From an uncultured Alloprevotella sp. (GTDB taxonomy: Bacteria > Bacteroidota > Bacteroidia > Bacteroidales > Bacteroidaceae), in contig CALUIN010000012.1 in assembly GCA_944320745.1 (NCBI GenBank), forward strand, positions 1-43,097: a DNA stretch of 43,097 nucleotides. Reading direction: 5' to 3'. A model generated the notes under the pieces. The model was given only the letters and a program-made list of their open reading frames with translations, ran no database searches and was not told where the DNA came from. This document shows positions 1 through 8,427 of the stretch, in pieces. Numbering within the stretch: position 1 is the first letter of the stretch; every line of letters begins with the position of its first letter. The position numbers were made by a program, and so were the translations under genes.

Positions 1-924
1 GATCTGGAAGGTCACGAGGTTGGCGGCGGCCATCTTCTTCACGATGGTCTTGGCCTGGTCGCGGTTGCCCTCGGCCAATGCCTGGCGCAGGCGCTCGTTC
101 TCGGCATTAGCCTCGGCCAGCTGTGCGCGGAGCTGGTTGACTGCCGCATTGTCGTAGCGCACGACGGTCTTGCCGCGGTCCCAGCCGCGCGGCTTGAACT
201 TGTACGTCAGGCCGATGGTGGCGGCAAAGAGGCCCTCGCCGCCGCGGCCGCCTTCCTCGCCGTCGAAGCGGTCGCTCACGAGCGTACCGCGCAGGTCGAG
301 GTTCAGGTCGAGTGTGGAGCAGAGGCGGAACGAGTTCAAGAGGCCGAAGTGGCCGGCTATCTCCGTCTGCTTCGGTTCGTCCGTCACCTTCATCACGCCC
401 AGACCGCCGTAGGCCGTGATGTTGTACACACGCTTCTCGTTGTACCCGCACAGCAGGTTCGAGAGATTGAACATGGCGTCCAGGTGAAGGTTGTAGTAGT
501 TGAACTTCGACTTCTGCAGGTAGTGGGGCGCACCGCCGCCGTCCACGGGATCGCCCGTGCCGTGGGCCGAGGGGTAGTTGGGGTCAGAGTCCCACTTCGT
601 CGCGCCCTTGAGCGAGAGGCCGTTGTAGCCGAAGCGCACACCGATGCCCGGGGTGAACCACTTGCCGATGTTCACGTCGAGGGCCGGGGCCAGACGGTCG
701 CCGAAGCTGGCGCGGTTGTCGTGGTCGCCGAAGTAGACCTGCGCGCCGCCGGCCACGCTCACGAACCAGTTGCTCCAGAAGCGGTTCGTCTCCACTTTGT
801 ACTTGTCCTTGCTGTACTCCACGGTCTCCGTGAAGTCGCCGTTCTGCACGGCCTGCGTCTCTTGGGCTTGTGCCGTGCCCGCGGCCGCCAAAACCAAGGC
901 GGCCAGCATTGTCTTGCGTGTCAT
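1..924 (-). CDS. OmpA-family outer membrane beta-barrel protein, 3' end outside window (partial)
   Basis: The frame is open from the ATG at 924 to the window edge, giving 308 codons without a stop. Residues 1-20 form a signal peptide (MTRKTMLAALVLAAAGTAQA). Residues of about 35-250 alternate aromatic and glycine-rich strands (FVSVAGGAQVYFGDHD, GVRFGYNGLSLKG, LTYKFKPRGWD) as in an 8-stranded OmpA-type barrel. After the barrel comes a charged heptad-like linker (about 262-295), which in this family leads into a peptidoglycan-binding OmpA domain; that domain lies beyond the window. The likely role is anchoring the outer membrane to peptidoglycan. The start is fixed by the signal peptide. The gene follows the fimbrillin gene by 43 nt and has no clear -7 box of its own, so it may be co-transcribed. 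Two 14-bp direct repeats sit just before its start. Confidence 0.85.
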   Translation of the reverse strand, partial: MTRKTMLAALVLAAAGTAQAQETQAVQNGDFTETVEYSKDKYKVETNRFWSNWFVSVAGGAQVYFGDHDNRASFGDRLAPALDVNIGKWFTPGIGVRFGYNGLSLKGATKWDSDPNYPSAHGTGDPVDGGGAPHYLQKSKFNYYNLHLDAMFNLSNLLCGYNEKRVYNITAYGGLGVMKVTDEPKQTEIAGHFGLLNSFRLCSTLDLNLDLRGTLVSDRFDGEEGGRGGEGLFAATIGLTYKFKPRGWDRGKTVVRYDNAAVNQLRAQLAEANAENERLRQALAEGNRDQAKTIVKKMAAANLVTFQI

Positions 925-933
925 GGTTACGAT

Positions 934-964
934 AAAGTTTGGTTTATACTAAAGTTTGGTTTAT
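934..964. repeat. Tandem 14-bp direct repeat in ompA-like leader
   Basis: The 14-mer AAAGTTTGGTTTAT occurs at 934-947 and again at 951-964, a 17-bp period. It occupies nearly all of the 43-nt gap between the stop of the fimbrillin gene (968) and the start of the OmpA-like gene (924). On the transcribed minus strand it reads ATAAACCAAACTTT twice. The position suggests a role in translation or mRNA stability, but no function can be assigned. Confidence 0.7.
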
Positions 965-967
965 GTT

Positions 968-3061
968 TCAATTCCCGCTGTTTTCTCTCACGCAACGCAC
1001 GCCGTGCACGTCGCGCAGCAGATTGGTACGGGCATACGTGTCGATGGCGTTGCCGCTGTTGGGCGCGATGGGGGCAGAGTTCTTCCAGGCGTCTGTCTTG
1101 AGATAGCACGCCGCGGGCTCGCCGTTGGTGTCGGGATAGGCCTCCGCGGCCCACCAGCGTCCGCCCACGCCGTAACCCGTCTCCACGTCGCCCGTCCGTC
1201 CGCTGCGGGCCTGAATGCCGGGGTAGCAGCTGCCCTCCGTGTCGGCTTCGTTCTTCTTGAACCACCAGTCCTCGGAGTTATTGGCCTTAATGTAGTTGAG
1301 GAAGTCGAGGCGCTGCAGGCAGAGGGGCACGCCGTTGTCCAGGTCCGCCACGTCGCCGGTGCTGCCGCCGGGCATATCGGTAAATCCGCTGAACGTAAAG
1401 ATGTTCGCCACGCGGTAGCCCACGGGCGAGGGGTCGTAGATGGTCTTCTGGTTGTTCCACCCGGCGGCGCAGCGCGGGTCGCGCAGGTCGTCGGGAAGCT
1501 CCCGTCCGGCATCGCCCCAGAGGTAGTAGTTGGCCACGCCCAGCCAGTTGCGGTTCGTGTTGTTGCCGCTGGTGATGATTTCCGCCGGGTGGCGGATGGC
1601 GTCGACGATGGTGGCGCCGGGAATGGTGGCTACGGGCCAGCCCCGCTGCACGTTGACCTGCGTCGTGCCGCCCTCATAGATGTAGGGCGGGGCGTAGTCG
1701 GACTTGAACGGGTCCTTGCGCCCCCACTGGTACTGCACGCAGCGGTTGTCGCCCACGCGCACCGCGCCGAGGTCGCGGTCCATGACGAGGAACGTTTCCC
1801 CGGCCTGGTTCGTGTACACCTCGTCCTGCGGCACGCCCTCGGTGCCCCAGATGTGCCAGCTCCAGAGGATGTCGCCCTGACCGTCGGGCCCGCTGTAGAC
1901 GGCAATGACGGCATTGCCCGTCACCTGCGTCGTCGTGTAGTACACGCGGCCGTTCTCCAGGCGCACGTCCTTCACGAAGTCCTTCGTCGTGGACCAGAGC
2001 AGCTTGGCGGACTGCGGGTTGATATATGGGTTCTCCGTGTGGAATCCCGCTCCCTTGATGATGCCCTTCTCGCCGTTGCCGATGACGGTGGCCTTGAAGC
2101 TGTGCTCGCCCGTCTCGGTCACGATGTAGCAGTTGGCCGTCTCCTCCTCGGGCTCTTCCTGGGGCAGCTCCTCGTAGGTGGCCTCGTTGCGCTCCAGGAC
2201 CTCAAAGTTGAGCGGTACGGTGTAGTACTTCCCGGCCTCGAAGTCGCAGAGCGCCTTGGTGTAGAAGGTCACGACGTGGCGGTCCGTGGTGAACACGCAG
2301 CACCACTTGTTGCCATTATGGCTGCCGGGCGCCACCACGGCATAGGCCGTGAACTTCGCGCCCACGGCGGGCGGGTTTACGAAGCGGAGCGTGATGCTGT
2401 CCGTCGAGGCGTCGCCCGCCGTCAGGCCGGCGTCGAGGCGCGTCAGGTCGAAGGTGAACCCGCCGGCCATGGGCACGCTCGTCTCCGTCTGGTGAATCGC
2501 CACGTCCTGCACACGCTCGTCCGCGGAGAGGGTCTCCACGCCCGTGAGGTCGAACTCAAAGCGCACCAACGCGGCCAGTTGCCGTAGCGACAGGGAGTAG
2601 CCCCCTGCCGACGGGGTTACTTCCCCTGCCTTGACATCGTAGCGGGCTATCGAGCCCTCGTCGGCATAGGTCTGCTCCGGGGCGATTTCCACAGGGATGG
2701 CCTGCGGGTCCGTCGCCCCGGCGGCATAGGGATAGTAGGCATAGAGGGGCGTGCCCTCCAGCTGCCCGGCGAAGGAGGCTGTGGCGGCGGGGGCGTCGGC
2801 GGCGTTGGTGAAGGGCACGTTGGCCGCCTGCGCGCTGAACACGCCGATGCGGTCGCCGGGGCTCCAGAGGAGGCTCAGCGCGCTGTCCGCGCCGACCTCG
2901 CCCACCTGGGTGCGCGTGGCGGGCAGCGGGGCGTATGCCTCGGCCGTCGCCGTGAGGTATTGGGTTTGCGGCGTACCGGTGGACACGAGCCGGTCCGTGT
3001 CGCACGACGCCGCGCCAAGCAGGAGCAGCGTGGCTCCGAGATAGGCGGAAATGTGTTTCAT
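968..3061 (-). CDS. Fimbrillin-like (Mfa-like) surface lipoprotein
   Basis: The protein has 697 aa from the ATG at 3061, chosen because it opens a lipoprotein signal ending LLLLGAASC, with lipid-accepting Cys20. An upstream in-frame ATG would add 26 residues before the signal and is unlikely. Residues of about 35-290 match the Mfa_like_1/fimbrillin pattern: a LWSPGDRIGVF strand, the hallmark YAYYPYAAG (107-115), and a second beta sandwich ending in YYTVPLNFEV. A Glu/Pro-rich linker (297-309) leads to a C-terminal region with ETFLVMDRDLGAV and GVRCVREN, resembling the fibrobacter-type major-paralogous (FISUMP) module common in these proteins. It is probably exported as a fimbrial tip or accessory subunit or a surface adhesin. 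It lies 292 nt after a similar lipoprotein gene and before an OmpA-like gene. Confidence 0.85.
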   Translation of the reverse strand: MKHISAYLGATLLLLGAASCDTDRLVSTGTPQTQYLTATAEAYAPLPATRTQVGEVGADSALSLLWSPGDRIGVFSAQAANVPFTNAADAPAATASFAGQLEGTPLYAYYPYAAGATDPQAIPVEIAPEQTYADEGSIARYDVKAGEVTPSAGGYSLSLRQLAALVRFEFDLTGVETLSADERVQDVAIHQTETSVPMAGGFTFDLTRLDAGLTAGDASTDSITLRFVNPPAVGAKFTAYAVVAPGSHNGNKWCCVFTTDRHVVTFYTKALCDFEAGKYYTVPLNFEVLERNEATYEELPQEEPEEETANCYIVTETGEHSFKATVIGNGEKGIIKGAGFHTENPYINPQSAKLLWSTTKDFVKDVRLENGRVYYTTTQVTGNAVIAVYSGPDGQGDILWSWHIWGTEGVPQDEVYTNQAGETFLVMDRDLGAVRVGDNRCVQYQWGRKDPFKSDYAPPYIYEGGTTQVNVQRGWPVATIPGATIVDAIRHPAEIITSGNNTNRNWLGVANYYLWGDAGRELPDDLRDPRCAAGWNNQKTIYDPSPVGYRVANIFTFSGFTDMPGGSTGDVADLDNGVPLCLQRLDFLNYIKANNSEDWWFKKNEADTEGSCYPGIQARSGRTGDVETGYGVGGRWWAAEAYPDTNGEPAACYLKTDAWKNSAPIAPNSGNAIDTYARTNLLRDVHGVRCVRENSGN

Positions 3062-3353
3062 GCTTTCAGTTTTGTGCTGGTGAATAGGTAAAGGCTGCAT
3101 GGAGTACCGGCAACCCGTTAATGGGGGACCGTCGCGCACAGCGCCGGCATGCCGCCGGGCCCCGGACGGCCGAAGTGTAGTCTGTAAGAAAAGCCTTCCC
3201 TTGCGGCCCTGTCCGCGCGCATCGGGGCAGTGCCGAGGGGAAAGCAGGAAAATAGGGGCGCCGCTTGGCGCATCGGGGAATAAGGGAAGAAAATCCCCCG
3301 GCGGACGTCCGGCCCGCCGGGGAATTGATTTTCAGAGTGTCAGGCCGCAAGGC
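3062..3353. other. Intergenic gap between two lipoprotein genes
   Basis: This GC-rich 292-bp gap contains a terminator-like hairpin at its right end (see 3288-3333). I find no TAnnTTTG box on the minus strand before the fimbrillin gene, so its promoter is either atypical or transcription reads through from upstream. No coding region with a convincing start or composition is seen. Confidence 0.5.
3288..3333 (-). terminator. Stem-loop after the PLC-like lipoprotein gene
   Basis: CCCCGGCGG (3296-3304) pairs perfectly with CCGCCGGGG (3314-3322) around a 9-nt loop. The flanks GAAAATC (3288-3294) and GATTTTC (3327-3333) extend the stem. On the minus strand the stem is followed by GATTTTCTTCCC, a moderate U-run. 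It lies 20 nt after the stop at 3354 and probably ends or attenuates that transcript. Confidence 0.65.
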
Positions 3354-5615
3354 TTATTGGATAGCGTTGCCGCCGTCGCCCATCGAGCTGCCTCCGCCGC
3401 CAATGGTGTTAGTGGTGGAAGAACCGCCCTTCTTGCGCAGATTGAACTTGAAGTTGTTGTCGATGATGGTCTGAATCAGGGCATTCGTACCATAATGCAC
3501 GCCGCTGTTCTCCTGCTTGTCCGCGAAGTTGAAGAACACGAGACCCGTTGAGGCATTTTGGGCACGCGTCTGCAGGGCGTTCTCCACGATGCGATTCAGG
3601 TCCTGCGTCAAACGGATAACTCCTTCATTCGACTCTCTACCGGAGTAGTACGTACCGCCGGCGTCCACCATGAACCAGATGTTGTGCGCGGCATTGTTCT
3701 GATACTCGGTCACGCTCTCGCTCAGCACGCCCAGCACCTCACTCTGCTTATTCGCCCAGGTAATTTCCGTATCGCTGCCCACGTGCGTGGCTTCGTGGTA
3801 ATACCAGCTAAGATCCGTCTGCACGGCCGGGTTGGCCGAACCCCAACGCAGCGGCACGTCGTTCTTTGTGCCGTCCCACATGGAGAACAGGGCGGGCGTG
3901 CCCGCATCGGCCGGCATGTGGCGGGCCTGGTCATCCGTGTTGTAGTTCACCTTCAGGATGATTTTGCCCTTCACATCGTCAAGCGTAGTGTTGGGCGTTA
4001 TCTCACCCTTGTAGATGCGGTTGGCCGCGTCTTCGCTCAGGTCTTTCAGTTCGTGCTGAATGGCGTCCATCCATACATTGTCTGCGCCGCCAACCGTATT
4101 GACATTTGCGCCCCTTTGTGACTCTCCTGAAAAGTTCACGCTCACGCCTCCGCCACCGGAGTAGGTCACCATCACGACGGCGCATTCCAGGTTGCGGTCG
4201 CCCAGTTCGGTCTCGGCCGTTTGCAGTTCCGCGGCAATGTCCTCGATGGTGTTTGCCAAAGTCTGGCCGTCACCACCTTCGATGGGCAACGTAGCGTCCC
4301 CATAAGAATACGAGTATTCATAATTACCTATCCAAGTTCCGGTTCTGGTAGCATGGTACGTTGCATCTGCTCCGCACTGAACGATGAAGGCACGCACGCC
4401 GTCCAGGAACTGCTGCCGGATGGTGGCGCCCTGGTAAACCGGATTGGCGCCGTTGGCCTCCGTCAGATAAGAGAACTTGCTGCCGGGCATGGAAACCTCG
4501 GAAAGATAAACGTTCCGGTCGAGCGACGAAAGCCAATAGTTGGTACCCGTCGTCAACAGGTTGGGCAGTACGACCGTGTTCACCTTGTGCGGCTGAATAG
4601 AGTTCGGTCCCACGTTCGACATGCCCAGCGTACGCGTCAGGGCAGCCCCGTTCAGCGTGGCCACATTGATGCGAATGTTCCGGGCATCCACCTTATTCTG
4701 GTCGTCGATGGGCAAGAGGTAAGCGCGGACTATCAGCGTATCGTTGGGCGAATTCATCGGGAAAAAGTTCGGCGTGCTCGGATTGCCGTCATCGTGATAA
4801 CAGGAAATGGAAATAGTGTTGTTCACCGTTCCTCCCGTATTCTCTGCCGGTGCGTAGTTCGGTGCATCACCGGTGCCCTTGAGTACGGGCGTCATGTCGC
4901 AGATGAACTTGCCGGCCAGGAAGGTCTGCTGGCCGCCGACGGCCTGGACGTTCACGTTCGTGACGTACTTCGTGCCTTCCGTCGGTCCAGGAATCTTGAT
5001 TTCGATCACCGTCATCCACGGGTGGAACGTGAGGGGCACATCCTTGTTTTCCATGGTCTCCCTGTTACATTCGCCGTAGGCCCACATGAAGGCTAAATCC
5101 GTGTTCGTCTTTCCATAATAGTTCTGGCCGCCGTTGGCGTTGTCCTCGACGTTCCAGCTCACGGGGCTCTGCAGCGTGGGCACGGTGCCGCTAATGCGTC
5201 CGTTCTCCGTGCCAGTCACGGCGCTGGCGGGATAGAAGCCGTAGAAGTGGTGCATGTCGGCGTTGCCCCACTGCAGACCTGCCTCATCCGGATTTACCTT
5301 GGTCACCGTGCTGGAACGCGTGGAGTCCGGGTAGTCGGGCATCACCTTGTAGTTGACCAGCGTCCCGTTGGAAGCCTCGGGGCAGTAGATGGCTATCTCG
5401 TCCGAGCCGTCCTTTTCCCACGAAACGATGTAGGCGCCGTTGACCGGCCTGTCGGAATAGACGGTGCGGACCGCTACGTCGTTCAACGAAGAGCCGAAGG
5501 TAATCTCGTCGCCGACCTTCGCGGGCGTGCCGCCCGTCTGTTCGAAGGTGTCGTCCGAACATCCGCCCAACGCGACGAGGGCGGACGCGAATAATAAATA
5601 TCCTACTTTCTTCAT
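3354..5615 (-). CDS. Lipoprotein with fimbrillin-like N-terminus and degraded PI-PLC-like C-terminus
   Basis: The protein has 753 aa. The signal ends in VALGGC, with lipidated Cys19. Residues of about 36-350 look like a fimbrillin/Mfa-like domain (DEITFGS, YGFYPASA at 125-132, LTFHPWMTVIEI). Residues of about 360-720 follow the layout of the phosphatidylinositol-specific phospholipase C TIM-barrel family: WLSSLDRNVYLSEVSMPGSKFS (361-382) takes the place of the usual opening ending GTHDS, QQFLDGVRAFIVQC (401-414) matches the QL..GIR.LDIR strand, and TLDDVKGKIILKV (544-556) matches the LG.VRGKIVL segment. The first catalytic His is absent (GSKFS instead of GTHDS), so enzyme activity is doubtful; binding or adhesion is more likely. 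It follows the 63-aa peptide gene by 40 nt and may be co-expressed with the polysaccharide locus. Confidence 0.8.
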   Translation of the reverse strand: MKKVGYLLFASALVALGGCSDDTFEQTGGTPAKVGDEITFGSSLNDVAVRTVYSDRPVNGAYIVSWEKDGSDEIAIYCPEASNGTLVNYKVMPDYPDSTRSSTVTKVNPDEAGLQWGNADMHHFYGFYPASAVTGTENGRISGTVPTLQSPVSWNVEDNANGGQNYYGKTNTDLAFMWAYGECNRETMENKDVPLTFHPWMTVIEIKIPGPTEGTKYVTNVNVQAVGGQQTFLAGKFICDMTPVLKGTGDAPNYAPAENTGGTVNNTISISCYHDDGNPSTPNFFPMNSPNDTLIVRAYLLPIDDQNKVDARNIRINVATLNGAALTRTLGMSNVGPNSIQPHKVNTVVLPNLLTTGTNYWLSSLDRNVYLSEVSMPGSKFSYLTEANGANPVYQGATIRQQFLDGVRAFIVQCGADATYHATRTGTWIGNYEYSYSYGDATLPIEGGDGQTLANTIEDIAAELQTAETELGDRNLECAVVMVTYSGGGGVSVNFSGESQRGANVNTVGGADNVWMDAIQHELKDLSEDAANRIYKGEITPNTTLDDVKGKIILKVNYNTDDQARHMPADAGTPALFSMWDGTKNDVPLRWGSANPAVQTDLSWYYHEATHVGSDTEITWANKQSEVLGVLSESVTEYQNNAAHNIWFMVDAGGTYYSGRESNEGVIRLTQDLNRIVENALQTRAQNASTGLVFFNFADKQENSGVHYGTNALIQTIIDNNFKFNLRKKGGSSTTNTIGGGGSSMGDGGNAIQ

Positions 5616-5655
5616 GTTCTTTGATTTGGATTAATGGTTTCTCATTTCTGCGATG

Positions 5656-5847
5656 TCAGTTTCCACCGATAGCGGGGTCTTGGAAGTCCCAGTCCTTGTA
5701 GTTACCGGTGTTGCCGACTTCATGTCCGTCGATGCGCACGCCGTCGTCCTGATTGTTGTCTTCGTCGAAGATGGACGCGGACATGAATCCTTGTTCCAGC
5801 TCCACTTGCGTGAGATCCGTCTGTGGAGCCTCGTACTTTTTCTTCAT
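5656..5847 (-). CDS. Small 63-aa peptide of unknown function
   Basis: The peptide starts MKKKYEAPQTDLTQVELEQG and ends in an acidic, Gly/Asp/Asn-rich tail (DEDNNQDDG, WDFQDPAIGGN). It has no transmembrane segment or lipobox. Small proteins with a basic MKK.YE.P opening followed by an amphipathic stretch are frequent in Bacteroidales beside surface-protein genes, but I know of no assigned function. The leader-plus-variable-tail look resembles a modified-peptide precursor, and a PqqD-like peptide-binding protein is encoded 5.4 kb upstream in the same direction; that link is only inference. It sits between the Wzc-type kinase gene (164 nt gap) and the PLC-like lipoprotein gene (40 nt gap). Confidence 0.65.
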   Translation of the reverse strand: MKKKYEAPQTDLTQVELEQGFMSASIFDEDNNQDDGVRIDGHEVGNTGNYKDWDFQDPAIGGN

Positions 5848-5905
5848 ACTCTCTTGTTTGTTTTTAAGTTGAAACTTTGATTTTTCTCTCTTTTCCGCTG
5901 CGGGC

Positions 5906-5930
5906 GGCCCGGCCGCAATGGGGCCGGGCC
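5906..5930. other. GC-rich hairpin between wzc-like gene and small peptide gene
   Basis: GGCCCGGCC (5906-5914) and GGCCGGGCC (5922-5930) form a 9-bp stem with a 7-nt loop. On the minus strand it is not followed by a U-run, so it may be an mRNA processing or attenuation structure rather than a strong terminator of the polysaccharide operon. On the plus strand T-rich sequence follows, but no gene there would use it. Confidence 0.5.
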
Positions 5931-6011
5931 GGCAGGGGTTAACTTTTCTTGGTTTTTTGCATACGTACTCCTTTTCTTTTTTGGTTATGATGATGTTGAA
6001 ATTGTTCCGGC

Positions 6012-8390
6012 TTAGCGGCGGTGACGGCCCTTGGCCTTGTGGCCGTAGCCGTAGTGGCCATAGCCATAGCCATAACCGTAGCCATAACCGTAGCGGTAGC
6101 CATAGCCGCTGCCGTGGGGATCCACGCCGTTGAGGAGGATGGACAGGTTGTTGAGCTTCTTGTCCTGGTAGAGCTTCTCGAGGTCGGGGAGCTGGCGGCG
6201 GTCCAGGCGTCCGGAACGGACGACGAATACGGTGAGGTCCGCAATGCGGTTGGCTATGGCGGCGTCGGCGATGATGCCCACGGGTACGTTGTCGACGATG
6301 ACGTAGTCGTAACGCTGGCGGAGCTCGGCAACGAGCTGGTCGAGCCGGCTGTCCATGAGGAGCTCGGCGGGATTGGGCGCGACGGCGCCGGCGGGCACGA
6401 GGTCGAACTGGTCGCAGTGGACGAGGATGTCGTCGAGCGTGAGCGAGGGGTCGGCCAGATAGTTGGTGACGCCGGTCTTGTAGAGGCCGAAGTGGCGGCT
6501 GAGAGTGCCCTTGCGGATGTCGAGGTCGAGCAGGACGACGCGCTTGCGGGCGTAGACGAAGGTGAGGGCGAGGTTGCGCGAGATGAAGGTCTTGCCGGCG
6601 CCCTCATTGAAGGAGGTGAAGGTGATGACCTGCTGGGGATGCCCCTTGCGGGCCATGAAGGCCATGTTGGTGCGCAGGATGCGGAAGGCTTCGGAGACGA
6701 TGTCGTCGCCCTCCTCGGCGACGTCGGCGGTGAGGCCGGCGCGGCGCTGGCGGCGCGTGACGCGCTTGAGGGGTATCTCGCCCAGGAAGGGGATGGAGAG
6801 CACGCCCTCGATGTCCTTGCGGCCGTGGACGCGGGTGTCCATGAAGAGGATGCAGAGGCAGGCTACGGCGGGCAGGGCGAGGCCTACGAGGACGCCGAGC
6901 AGGAGGATGCGGTTGCGCTGCGGGGCGATGGGGCCGGCGGGGCCGTCGGCGGCGTCGATGACGCGGGCGTTGTTGTCCGCCATGGCCTGGGAGAGGGCGT
7001 TCTCCTCGCGGCGGTTGAGGAGGAAGAGGTAGAGCTGCTCCTTGATTTTCTGCTGGCGCTCGATGGAGAGCATCTGCCGCTCCTTGGTGGGGATGGAGGT
7101 GACGCGGCTCTGGGCGCGCATCTCGCGGTTCTGGGCATCGTCGCGCTTGACGTTGAGGCTGACAATCATGTTGTCCACGGCGCGGATGATGTTCTGCTTC
7201 ATGGCGAGGAGGGAGTTGTTGAGTTCCTCGACGACGGGGTTCCGCTCACTGCTCTCGTCGATGAGGCGGTCGCGCTTGAGCTTGGCCGTGTTGTACTGGT
7301 TGATCTGCGCCTCGATGTTGGCGTCGCTGATGCCGGTGTTGGCGGGGATGAGGTCGGTCTCCTTGGAGGGGTCGGTGAGATACTCCTTGATGTAGGTGGC
7401 GAGGCGGAGCTGCGTCTCGAGCTCAAGGGCGTCGGCGTTGTACTTCTGCGACTCGCCCATGTAGCGGTTGGCGGTGGAGGAGATGTCGACCATCTGGTTG
7501 CTGCGCTTGAAGGACTCGAGGCTGCTCTCGACGTGGCCGAGCTCGTTCTCGATGATGATGAGGCGCTCGTTGATGAAGTTGGCCGTGTTGACGGCGACCT
7601 GGTTCTTGTCCTTGATGGCTTCCTCGTTGTAGACGGTGATGAGCATGTTGAGGACGTCGGCCGCGCGGACGGGGGAATTGTCCTTCAGCGCGAGAGTGAG
7701 AATGGAGGCCTCGTCCTCCTCCTGACGGATGCCGAGCGCGCCGCGGTAATAGCCCGTGACGGCGGAGAGGGGCCGCTTGGCGACGCGGACGGGCACGGCG
7801 TACCAGCTCCGGCCGTAGTAGTTGGTGGGACTGACGACGAAGCGGTGACGGCCGATGCGGACCGTATCGCGAAGCCGGACGGTGAAGGTCTGCCCCTCGG
7901 CGGCGCCGCTCACTGCGGAGAGCGTGACGGTGAGGGCGTCGCGGGGCGTGACGGTGAGGGCGACGGCCTCCTCGGCCATGGCGTCGGGGAAGGTGACGGC
8001 CACGGGCGACTGCGTATAGAGCTCGTTGGAGCGCAGACCGTCGGCCACCTGGTAGCTGACGTCGGCACGGAGGCGCTGGACGACTTCCTGCATGAGCCGC
8101 TTGGACTGGAACTGGAGGATTTCGTTGGCCACGTTGACCTTGTTGATGAAGTTGTCGTAGCGGTCGAGGCCGGCGGTGGACGTCTTGTTGGAGGGGTCCT
8201 TGATGATGACCGTGGCCGAACGGAAGTAGACGAACGGGGCGCGGGCGTACTGATACCAGGCGACGCCGCCGCAGACGAGGACGGAAAGCACGAACCACTT
8301 CCACTTGGAAAGCAGATAGAGGAAGAGGTCGACGATGTTGACGCTCTGGCCGGCCTTGGCGGCCGGAGCGCTATGGGAGTTGGTTTGCAT
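6012..8390 (-). CDS. Wzc-type chain-length regulator with bacterial tyrosine autokinase
   Basis: The protein has 792 aa. Membrane segments lie at about 31-47 and 495-516 and flank a Wzz-like periplasmic domain with a long coiled-coil region (about 265-465). The cytoplasmic BY-kinase domain has Walker A SFNEGAGKT (593-601), Walker A' VVLLDLDIRKG (618-628) and Walker B VIVDNVP (697-703). The C-terminus is a Tyr/Gly repeat with ten tyrosines between 763 and 782, the expected autophosphorylation cluster. In this family, cycling of tail phosphorylation controls polymerisation and export through Wza. It is the last polysaccharide gene of the operon, 37 nt after wza. The regular GY repeat is unusually neat and encoded by an imperfect 6-nt DNA repeat. 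Confidence 0.93.
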   Translation of the reverse strand: MQTNSHSAPAAKAGQSVNIVDLFLYLLSKWKWFVLSVLVCGGVAWYQYARAPFVYFRSATVIIKDPSNKTSTAGLDRYDNFINKVNVANEILQFQSKRLMQEVVQRLRADVSYQVADGLRSNELYTQSPVAVTFPDAMAEEAVALTVTPRDALTVTLSAVSGAAEGQTFTVRLRDTVRIGRHRFVVSPTNYYGRSWYAVPVRVAKRPLSAVTGYYRGALGIRQEEDEASILTLALKDNSPVRAADVLNMLITVYNEEAIKDKNQVAVNTANFINERLIIIENELGHVESSLESFKRSNQMVDISSTANRYMGESQKYNADALELETQLRLATYIKEYLTDPSKETDLIPANTGISDANIEAQINQYNTAKLKRDRLIDESSERNPVVEELNNSLLAMKQNIIRAVDNMIVSLNVKRDDAQNREMRAQSRVTSIPTKERQMLSIERQQKIKEQLYLFLLNRREENALSQAMADNNARVIDAADGPAGPIAPQRNRILLLGVLVGLALPAVACLCILFMDTRVHGRKDIEGVLSIPFLGEIPLKRVTRRQRRAGLTADVAEEGDDIVSEAFRILRTNMAFMARKGHPQQVITFTSFNEGAGKTFISRNLALTFVYARKRVVLLDLDIRKGTLSRHFGLYKTGVTNYLADPSLTLDDILVHCDQFDLVPAGAVAPNPAELLMDSRLDQLVAELRQRYDYVIVDNVPVGIIADAAIANRIADLTVFVVRSGRLDRRQLPDLEKLYQDKKLNNLSILLNGVDPHGSGYGYRYGYGYGYGYGYGHYGYGHKAKGRHRR
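6039..6107 (-). repeat. 6-nt periodic repeat encoding the Tyr-rich kinase tail
   Basis: On the plus strand the units CCGTAG and CCATAG/CCATAA recur every 6 nt. They encode alternating Gly-Tyr residues 762-784 of the kinase. A repeat with a period of a multiple of three could gain or lose units without a frameshift, changing the number of phosphorylatable tyrosines. Confidence 0.75.
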
Positions 8391-8427
8391 GATGCGTTTA
8401 TGTTCGATGGTAGGGAATTATGCTATG

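Noticed and set aside
956-2587. 543-codon plus-strand open frame opposite the fimbrillin gene
   Set aside because: Composition is that of an antisense shadow; the minus strand encodes a lipoprotein with a clear lipobox.
5906-5930. Strong terminator for the polysaccharide operon
   Set aside because: No U-run follows the hairpin on the minus strand, so termination there is uncertain; kept only as a structure.
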